The notes below the pieces were generated by a model that was not told the origin of the DNA, did not search any database, and saw nothing but the letters and a program-made list of their open reading frames with translations. A stretch of DNA of 12,961 nt from Caldilineales bacterium (GTDB lineage Bacteria; Chloroflexota; Anaerolineae; JAAEKA01), in assembly GCA_021463315.1 (NCBI GenBank), contig JAJTXO010000054.1, forward strand, positions 1 through 12,961. The letters are read 5' to 3'. The stretch's first letter is position 1. Each line of letters starts with the position of its first letter. Of this stretch, positions 7,304-12,961 are shown one piece after another. Made by a program: the position numbers and the translations under genes.

Positions 7304-7633
7304 ATGCCCGGCTTTCTGGTTCATCTCGGCGCACAGGTCGTCTGCGCGCATGGCGGTCACGCCACGCCGACGGCGCCCAACCCGCGCGTGCTGGTCAGCG
7401 GCCAGCCGACGGTGCTGGTGACCTCGCCCTATGCGGTCGTAGGCTGTGCGTTGCCCCCGCCGCCGGCAGCCAACGGGCCGTGCGTCACCGCCCAGCCGAT
7501 TCCGCCGACAGGCACGTTGCGCGTCCTGTCCAACGGACAACCCTTGCTGGTGCAAAGCAGCCAGGCGATCTGCGCCCCCAGCGCCACGCCTGTCGTCGTC
7601 GGCGTCACGCAGATGCGTGTAGCAGCCATGTGA
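7304..7633 (+). CDS. PAAR-like spike tip protein (Afp10-like)
   Basis: A 109-residue protein expected to cap the spike and sharpen its tip. Seen: VCAHGGHATP (C14, H16, H19), NPRVLVSGQPTVL, YAVVGC (C48), a second Cys after a Pro-rich turn (C60), then TLRVLSNGQPLLVQSS and ICAPSATPVVVG (C90). This Cys/His pattern with repeated beta-strands recalls PAAR-like proteins of eCIS clusters, in which His and Cys side chains hold a metal at the apex; which residues do so here is not certain. Length is normal for the family. It starts one base after the spike stop and ends eight bases before the gp25-like gene. It has no extension that could act as an effector domain. Confidence 0.83.
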   Translation: MPGFLVHLGAQVVCAHGGHATPTAPNPRVLVSGQPTVLVTSPYAVVGCALPPPPAANGPCVTAQPIPPTGTLRVLSNGQPLLVQSSQAICAPSATPVVVGVTQMRVAAM

Positions 7634-7641
7634 GGCCAACC

Positions 7642-7998
7642 ATGAACATCGATTTTCCCTTTGCCTTTGACAGCCGCGGCCGCACGGCGACGGCCGGCGA
7701 CGACGAGCATATCCGCGACCTGCTGGAGCAACTGATCTTCACCAGCCCTGGCGAGCGCGTCAACCGGCGTGACTTCGGCAGCGGCGTCTTGCAGTTGGTT
7801 TTTGCGCCCAACAGCCCGGAGCTGGCCGCTGCCTTGCAGTTCACCATGCAGGCAGCCATCCAGCGCTGGCTGGGCGATCTGATCGACCTGCGCGGCCTGG
7901 AGGTCAGCAGCGAGGAAGCCGCCCTGCGCATCGACGTGCAATACGTGGTGCGGCGCACCAACCAGGCGCAGACTGCCTCGTTCGACCGGGCCGTCTGA
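7642..7998 (+). CDS. gp25-like baseplate wedge protein (Afp9-like)
   Basis: A 118-residue protein of the gp25/GPW_gp25 family, a conserved baseplate wedge part found in phages, T6SS (TssE) and eCIS; despite the old lysozyme name it is structural. Seen: DFPFAFDSRGRTATAGDDEH, then IRDLLEQLIFTSPGERVNRR with DFGSG, and a C-terminal amphipathic region LAAALQFTMQAAIQRWLGDL followed by beta strands. The ATG at 7642 fits the usual N-terminus and follows GAGG at 7632-7635; in-frame codons upstream to 7480 overlap the tip gene and are rejected. The last codons and stop (7984-7999) match the tail of the repeat unit that fills the next 200 bases with one mismatch in 16, so the array begins exactly at this 3' end. 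Firm call. Confidence 0.87.
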   Translation: MNIDFPFAFDSRGRTATAGDDEHIRDLLEQLIFTSPGERVNRRDFGSGVLQLVFAPNSPELAAALQFTMQAAIQRWLGDLIDLRGLEVSSEEAALRIDVQYVVRRTNQAQTASFDRAV

Positions 7999-7999
7999 C

Positions 8000-8198
8000 C
8001 ATACGTATCGCTCGGGCCGGTCTCCGACCGTGCCGTCTGACAAGTATCGCTCGGGCCGGTCTCTGACCGTGCCGTCTGACAATACGTATCGCTCGGGCCG
8101 GTCTCTGACCGTGCCGTATGACAATGCGTATCGCTCGGGCCGGTCTCTGACCGTGCCGTATGACAATACGTATCGCTCGGGCCGGTCTCTGACCGTGT
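8000..8198 (+). repeat. Five-copy 42-bp tandem repeat array with hairpins
   Basis: The 222 bases between the gp25-like and baseplate genes are filled by this array. Units run 8000-8041, 8042-8080, 8081-8122, 8123-8164 and a partial copy 8165-8198; lengths are 42, 39, 42, 42 and about 34. Each contains GTATCGCTCGGGCCGGTC and then GACCGTG; differences are few (GTCTGAC or GTATGAC; ATACGTAT or ATGCGTAT). Each unit can fold as GGCCGGTC, a three-base loop, then GACCG-T-GCC (one bulged T); the last copy keeps only the inner CGGTC/GACCG. The unit tail resembles the final codons and stop of the gp25-like gene. A frame with GTG at 8030 stays open to 8224 because 42 and 39 are multiples of three, but it has no clear ribosome site and I do not call it a gene. 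Function unknown: attenuation, RNA stability or neutral expansion are possible. Confidence 0.93.
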
Positions 8199-8206
8199 CC
8201 GATTCC

Positions 8207-8211
8207 GGAGG
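8207..8211 (+). promoter_or_regulatory. Ribosome binding site for the large baseplate gene
   Basis: GGAGG lies nine bases before the ATG at 8221, directly after the last, decayed repeat copy. It is a strong Shine-Dalgarno match and fixes the start of the 863-residue protein. Because the upstream gene ends 222 bases earlier, this gene cannot rely on coupling to it and needs its own initiation site. Confidence 0.7.
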
Positions 8212-8220
8212 CGCTACCAG

Positions 8221-10812
8221 ATGACTGCAATCAGCCAAGACGATGCACGACGGGCTGCCGTGCGCACCCACCGCAACGAACAGGGCCAGCGCGACCTCAA
8301 CGGCCTGGACTACCTGGAGGTCGGCGCTGACCACACCTCGTTGACGGTCTATTTCCTGGGCAAGCTCTCGCGGCCGCTGCGCGAGGATCGCGACGCGCTC
8401 AAGCAGGCCGTGCGCATCGAGGGCGGGCGGCGCATCCGGGACATCCGGGTATTGGACGTCGTAGCGCACCATGACTCCGACCCGGAGCGCGACGACTTTA
8501 TGGTTGTGCGGGTCGACAAGCCTGGCGACCACTCGACCTATACGCTGCGCACGGTGGGCCTGCAGGGCATCGACCCGCGCTACGACCGCATCCCCTTCTC
8601 CTTCATGGTGGATTGCACGAGCGATTTGGACTGCGGGCCGGCCGCCCCCACGGAGCCGCCAGCGCTGCCGGGGCCGGAGATCAGCTACCTGGCCAAGGAC
8701 TACACCAGCTTCCACCAGTTGATCCTCGACCGCCTGGCGCTGCTGATGCCCGGCTGGCAGGAGCGGCACGTTCCCGACATCGGCCTGGCCCTGGTGGAGC
8801 TACTGGCCTACACTGGCGACCAGCTCAGCTACTACCAGGACGCCGTCGCGACCGAAGCCTACCTGGACACGGCGCGCCAGCGTGTCTCCGTGCGCCGCCA
8901 CGCTCGCCTGGTCGATTATCACCTGGGCGAGGGCTGCAACGCGCGGGCTTGGGTCTGCCTCGAAACCAACGACGACCTGCCCGAGCTGCCGCCAGGGATC
9001 CGTTTTTCGACCGCTCCGGGCGACGCGGCCGAGGTCTTCGAGCCGTTGCCCGGCCAGTCGCTGCGCCTGGTCGCATCCCACAGCCGCATCGATTTCCATA
9101 CCTGGGGCCAGCGGAGCTGCAGCCTGGCCCCAGGGACCACCTCGGCGACGCTGCTGGATCATTGGGTCTACCGCGACGAAGCGCCGGCGCCGGGCCAAGA
9201 ATCAGCCAGACGAGGCGCCGCCTATCAGCAGATGCAGCCCAAACAGCCGCCGGCCGAGCCTCGCCCGATCAACCGGCAGCGCGTGGAACGCAGCCTGGAC
9301 CTGCGGGCTGGCGACGTGCTGATCTTTGAGGAGCTGCTGGGCCCCCGCACAGGCATCGAGCCCGACGCAGACCCGGCCCACCGCCACGCCGTATGTCTGA
9401 CCCGGGTAACGCTGGGCGAGGACGCGGTCGTCCCGCAGACGCTGCAGGCCAGCGGTGCGGCGATCGAGCTGCCGACGCCGGTGGTGGAGATCGAGTGGGC
9501 CGCGGCCGACGCCCTGCCCTTTCCACTCGTTCTCTCGGTGGTCGTGCCCAACGCGACTTGTCAATACGTCGAGCACATCAGCGTCGCGCGCGGCAACGTG
9601 GTGCTGGTGGACCACGGCCGCACCGTCCAGCCGGCTGAGGAATTGGGCGTCGTTCCGCCCGGGTCGGAGCTGCTCGACTGCCGCTGCGACGGCCAACCGG
9701 GCGATGTGGCGCGCACGCCTGGGCGTTTTCGCCCTCGCCTCCCCACTGCGCCGCTAACCTACCGCCAGGCCCCGCCAACCAGCCGGGCGCGGGCTTCGGC
9801 CTTGTTGCAACAAGACCCCAGTTTGGCCCTCCCGCAAGTGTGGCTCCATAGCGCCTTGCCGGGGCAGACCAGCCAGCGCCCGTGGGAACCGCGGCCTGAC
9901 CTGCTGAGCAGCGGGCCGGACGAGCGCCATTTCGTGGTCGAGGTGGAGAACGATGGCCGCGCGCGCCTGCGTTTCGGCGACGACGAGCTGGGTGAACAGC
10001 CGGAGGCTGGCGAGGTCTTTTGGGCCGGCTATCGCGTCGGCAACGGCCCGGCTGGCAATGTGGGTGCCGAGGCGATTGCTCATGTGCTGTGGCCGGAGGG
10101 CGCAGCGGGCGCTCGCATCGACCGGGTACGCAACCCGTTGCCGGCTTCCGGCGGCGTCGCGGCCGAATCGATGGCCGAGGCGAAGCTGATGGCGCCGGGG
10201 GCCTTCCGCAAGTCCGTGCAGCGGGCGGTAACCGCTGATGACTATGCCCGTCTGGCCGAGCGCCATCCCGCCGTGCAGCGTGCGGCGGCCACGCTGTCCT
10301 GGACCGGCAGTTGGTACGAGGCGGAGGTGGCCGTGGACGCCTGGGACAGCGAGACCCCGGATAAGCGCCTGCTGACGGCGGTCAAGGGCAGCCTGCACCG
10401 CTACCGACGTATGGGCCACGACCTGCGCGTGGAGGCCGCTCGCACCGTCCCACTGGCCATCACGCTGGAGGTGTGTGTGTTGCCCGGCGTCCTGCGCAGC
10501 CAGGTCAAGGCCGCGCTGTTGGACGTGTTCAGCAGCGGCGTGTTGCCCAACGGCCGCCTGGGCTTCTTCCACCCGGACCAACTCACCTTCGGCGATGGCG
10601 TCTACCTGAGCCGGCTGGTGGCGACCGCCCAGGCTGTGCCTGGCGTCGAGAGCGTGCGCGTCACGCAGTTGGAGCGGCAGTTCGAGGGGCCGAACGGCGA
10701 GCTGGCCGACGGCCTGCTGCCGCTGGGATCGGATGAGATCGCCCAGGTGGCCAGCGACCCTGATTTCCCCGAGCACGGCCAGCTTATGCTGGTGTTGAAA
10801 GGCGGACGATGA
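8221..10812 (+). CDS. Large baseplate assembly protein, gpJ-like (Afp11-like)
   Basis: An 863-residue baseplate wedge protein. Residues about 153-250 carry the signature of eCIS and phage putative baseplate assembly proteins: EISYLAKDYTSFHQLILDRL, then DIGLALVELLAYTGDQLSYY, ATEAYLDTARQRVSVRRHAR and LVDYHLGEG. The C-terminal half is Baseplate_J-like: HFVVEVENDGRARLRFGDDE near 570, YRVGNGPAGNVGAEA near 605, NPLPASGG, then AVTADDYARLAERHPAVQRA near 668 and IDVxV-like strands after it. The middle part (about 260-560) is Pro-rich and less conserved. Family knowledge: Afp11-type proteins pair with Afp12-type proteins to form wedges around the hub. The start at 8221 is supported by GGAGG at 8207-8211; the stop lies three bases before the next ATG. 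Long open frames on the opposite strand here are GC-driven shadows. Firm family call. Confidence 0.88.
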   Translation: MTAISQDDARRAAVRTHRNEQGQRDLNGLDYLEVGADHTSLTVYFLGKLSRPLREDRDALKQAVRIEGGRRIRDIRVLDVVAHHDSDPERDDFMVVRVDKPGDHSTYTLRTVGLQGIDPRYDRIPFSFMVDCTSDLDCGPAAPTEPPALPGPEISYLAKDYTSFHQLILDRLALLMPGWQERHVPDIGLALVELLAYTGDQLSYYQDAVATEAYLDTARQRVSVRRHARLVDYHLGEGCNARAWVCLETNDDLPELPPGIRFSTAPGDAAEVFEPLPGQSLRLVASHSRIDFHTWGQRSCSLAPGTTSATLLDHWVYRDEAPAPGQESARRGAAYQQMQPKQPPAEPRPINRQRVERSLDLRAGDVLIFEELLGPRTGIEPDADPAHRHAVCLTRVTLGEDAVVPQTLQASGAAIELPTPVVEIEWAAADALPFPLVLSVVVPNATCQYVEHISVARGNVVLVDHGRTVQPAEELGVVPPGSELLDCRCDGQPGDVARTPGRFRPRLPTAPLTYRQAPPTSRARASALLQQDPSLALPQVWLHSALPGQTSQRPWEPRPDLLSSGPDERHFVVEVENDGRARLRFGDDELGEQPEAGEVFWAGYRVGNGPAGNVGAEAIAHVLWPEGAAGARIDRVRNPLPASGGVAAESMAEAKLMAPGAFRKSVQRAVTADDYARLAERHPAVQRAAATLSWTGSWYEAEVAVDAWDSETPDKRLLTAVKGSLHRYRRMGHDLRVEAARTVPLAITLEVCVLPGVLRSQVKAALLDVFSSGVLPNGRLGFFHPDQLTFGDGVYLSRLVATAQAVPGVESVRVTQLERQFEGPNGELADGLLPLGSDEIAQVASDPDFPEHGQLMLVLKGGR

Positions 10813-10815
10813 ACC

Positions 10816-12961
10816 ATGGCGACTAATCGCAGCGCTTCCCCCGCAGCCATGGGCGTCGAACCGACGACCCCGGCAGCCATCGCCAACCGTCCCGGGCTGC
10901 CGGCGCTGGCCTACCGCGTCGGCGTCCATGCCAGCTTCTACGCGGCCATGCAGGCGCGGCTGGCCAGCGTCTTCGTGGACGCGCCCTTTGACGAGGTCGA
11001 CGAGCACGGCGTGCGCCAGCAAGGCGTGGATCGGCTCTATCCGCTGCGCGGTCAGCGCCAGCGCCGCTTCGAGCCAAGTGAAGGCGACGCCGGCGCGCAG
11101 CCCCTGCCGCTGGAACAGGTGCGGCGCGGGCTGACGACGCGCGCCAGCGACGATCCTGCGCTGGCCCTGCTGGACGGCTGGGCCACCGTGGCCGATGTGC
11201 TGACCTTCTACCAGGAGCGCATCGCCAACGAGGGCTATCTGCGCACCGCTACCGAGCGCCGTTCGGTGCTGGAGCTGGCCCGGCTGCTGGGCTATGCTCC
11301 GCGGCCCGGCGTGGCCTCGACTGTCTACCTGGCCTACACCATCGACGACAACCTTCCAGGGACTGCGCTGATCGACGTAGGCGCACGGTCACAGAGCGTG
11401 CCGGGGCCGGGCGAGCAGCCGCAATCCTTCGAGACCGTGGAGAAGCTGGCAGCGCGCGCCGCCTGGAACCTCCTGCAGCCGCGCATGAGCCAACCCCAGG
11501 TGCTGGCCAAGGTGCTGGAGAACCGAGTGATCTATCTGAAGGGGGTCGCTGCGAATCTCAAAGCCAACGACGCGCTGCTGGTGCGCGGTAGGGTGACGCC
11601 AGCCACTGAACCAAAGCTGATGCGGGTGGTGAAGGCGACGGTTGATCCCCAGGCAGACCGGACGAAGGTCCTGCTGGCGCCCTGGGAGGAGGCGTTCACG
11701 CCGCCCCAAATCCAGCCAGTTGGGGGCGATGCGTTGGCCATTGCAGCCGCAGCGCCAGGCGACCGCCAGGACCCGCTGCGCACGGTGATGACCGGCCTCA
11801 ACCAGCCTCCGTCGCTGCCGCTAGCCAACGCCCTGCAACTGCGACGCGACCTGGGGACGGCCTTTACGTCGGGTGGCGATGCCAACTTGCAGGTGGTCAA
11901 CGCCCTGCATCCTGAGCTACACGGGAAGCTGGCGACGGCACTGGGCAACGTGCAAGCGACGCCGGCCAACGACCTGGAAGTCTACGCCCTGCGGCTCAAG
12001 ACCGGTGTCTATGGCAGCAGCGCGCCGGCCAAGCCGGTGCTGGATAGCCAAGGCAGAGTCATTGGCAGCGAGGATTGGCCGCTCCACCCTTATGCCCTTG
12101 CACTACGCCTGACAGGTTCGGCCTTGAGTGGGCACGATGTGAATGAAACCCATGCCCTGGTGCAGATTACATCAGAAGGCCAGACATTTGGCCAGCAGAT
12201 CCGTTTGCCTGCCGCGGACACCCACCAAGAACTGACTCTGGGCGCAACCTATAAAATCGCCATAGAATACGACCTGAACGATCCGCCGCGCAGACTCACT
12301 TTCAGCGTGCTGAACGACAGCCACCGTATCGAGCTTGCCATCAATGAGAACAGGTCCGTGGATGTCTTGGCGGTGCGTGATGGGGAGCAAGGTGAGTTGA
12401 ACACACATCTGGCCCCCGGACAGCGCGCCAGCCAGTTCACCGGAGACCGCACGCTGACCACTGTCTACGAGACAGAGAGCCCGGACGGCCCTCAATTAGG
12501 CACGCTCATCGTAGAGGACGAGGTGTACCTGGCAGCCAAACCCCAGAACGTCGTAGCGCTCGACGGCGTCTACGACCAGATCGCTCCTGGAAGCTGGATC
12601 GCGATCCCCGGTCGGAGCAACCACCATGACCCGGTTGTGACCCAGGTGGCGAATGCCCAGGCCGTTGGCCGCAGCAGCTTCAACTTCCCCGCCAAGGTGA
12701 CTGCGCTCACCCTGGGCGAAAAGTGGCTGGGAGACGAAGACCGCTGGCTGGCCGACATTCGCGACACCATGGTGCTGGCGCAGAGTGCGCAGCTTGAGCT
12801 GGTCGAGGAACCGATCGAGGAGCCCATCTGCGGCGGCGACCAATGGATCGAGTTGGGTGGAATCTATGGTGAGCTGCAGGCCGGCCGCTGGGTGATCGTG
12901 GCCAGCGAGCGCGAGGACATCAAAGACGCGACAGGCAAGCCAGTCCCAGGGCTGCGCAGCG
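10816..12961 (+). CDS. Second large baseplate assembly protein (Afp12-like), 3' truncated by window edge
   Basis: Open from ATG at 10816 to the last base (715 full codons, no stop), so the true 3' end is outside the window. Seen: ALAYRVGVHASFYAAMQARL near residues 35-54 and LALLDGWATVADVLTFYQER at 116-135, followed by IANEGYLRTATERRSVLELA and RLLGYAPRPGVASTVYLAYT. This is the standard opening of the second eCIS baseplate protein, paralogous to the DIGLALVELLAYTGD region of the gene before it. The baseplate layout continues to about residue 430. Residues about 430-535 (nt 12100-12420) look like a beta-rich insert (ATYKIAIEYDLNDPPRRLTF and FSVLNDSHRIELAINENRSV), with locally lower GC (32/60 at 12241-12300 against 42/60 at 11161-11220). 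Spacing to the previous stop is three bases, so the two proteins are probably made together. Family call firm; the insert is not identified. Confidence 0.85.
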   Translation, partial: MATNRSASPAAMGVEPTTPAAIANRPGLPALAYRVGVHASFYAAMQARLASVFVDAPFDEVDEHGVRQQGVDRLYPLRGQRQRRFEPSEGDAGAQPLPLEQVRRGLTTRASDDPALALLDGWATVADVLTFYQERIANEGYLRTATERRSVLELARLLGYAPRPGVASTVYLAYTIDDNLPGTALIDVGARSQSVPGPGEQPQSFETVEKLAARAAWNLLQPRMSQPQVLAKVLENRVIYLKGVAANLKANDALLVRGRVTPATEPKLMRVVKATVDPQADRTKVLLAPWEEAFTPPQIQPVGGDALAIAAAAPGDRQDPLRTVMTGLNQPPSLPLANALQLRRDLGTAFTSGGDANLQVVNALHPELHGKLATALGNVQATPANDLEVYALRLKTGVYGSSAPAKPVLDSQGRVIGSEDWPLHPYALALRLTGSALSGHDVNETHALVQITSEGQTFGQQIRLPAADTHQELTLGATYKIAIEYDLNDPPRRLTFSVLNDSHRIELAINENRSVDVLAVRDGEQGELNTHLAPGQRASQFTGDRTLTTVYETESPDGPQLGTLIVEDEVYLAAKPQNVVALDGVYDQIAPGSWIAIPGRSNHHDPVVTQVANAQAVGRSSFNFPAKVTALTLGEKWLGDEDRWLADIRDTMVLAQSAQLELVEEPIEEPICGGDQWIELGGIYGELQAGRWVIVASEREDIKDATGKPVPGLRS

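Noticed and set aside
8000..8198. CRISPR array
   Set aside because: Units are near-identical over their whole length, with no variable spacers of constant size, and no cas genes are nearby. It is a plain tandem repeat.
9754..11022. Long minus-strand open frame (422 codons) and similar ones at 7429-8769 and 5582-6688
   Set aside because: They lie opposite well-supported baseplate genes, cross gene boundaries or the repeat array, show His/Arg/Gln-rich composition typical of antisense GC-rich DNA, and have no recognisable domain.

Overview
The window holds about half of an extracellular contractile injection system (eCIS, of the Afp/PVC/AlgoCIS type). It carries a cargo gene with a DddA-like deaminase domain and a second likely cargo enzyme. 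Every supported gene is on the + strand and tightly packed. Most of the DNA is GC-rich (for example 42/60 bases at 11161-11220). High GC, single-domain baseplate genes and a DUF4157 effector chassis with an N-terminal Cys cluster fit a GC-rich environmental bacterium. Chloroflexota is my first guess and Actinomycetota my second, but the window has no phylogenetic marker and this is weakly held.

Layout. (1) 19-3234: a 1071-residue DUF4157 protein. It has an N-terminal Cys cluster, an Ala/Gly-rich hydrophobic stretch, the DUF4157 domain with HELTH, a deaminase-fold domain resembling the SCP1.201/DddA family, a Pro/Ser/Thr linker and about 330 unrecognised C-terminal residues. (2) 3390-4583: a peptidoglycan-binding domain fused to a GH5 (mannanase-like) glycosidase with no signal peptide. 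(3) 4601-7998: a compact run of inner-baseplate genes: CIS tube/Afp7-like protein, LysM-like protein, gp27-like hub, gpV-like spike, PAAR-like tip and gp25-like protein. Junctions here overlap by up to 8 bases or are at most 9 bases apart. (4) 7999-8220: no conventional gene, but an array of five copies of a 42-bp repeat, each able to form a GC-rich hairpin. (5) 8221-10812 and 10816 to the window end: two large baseplate (gpJ/wedge-like) proteins, the second cut by the edge.

How it fits together. The hub, spike, tip, LysM and tube-adaptor proteins would form the central spike complex at the tube end. The gp25-like and two large proteins would form the surrounding baseplate. The DUF4157 protein and probably the GH5 enzyme would be loaded and delivered. 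Sheath, inner tube, AAA+ ATPase, tape measure, tail fibre and terminator genes are absent and presumably lie outside the window.

Most notable points: the deaminase domain keeps an intact HxE...PCxxC site inside an eCIS effector, base composition drops sharply just after the DUF4157 motif (a chassis/payload join), and the hairpin array starts at, and resembles, the 3' end of the gp25-like gene.
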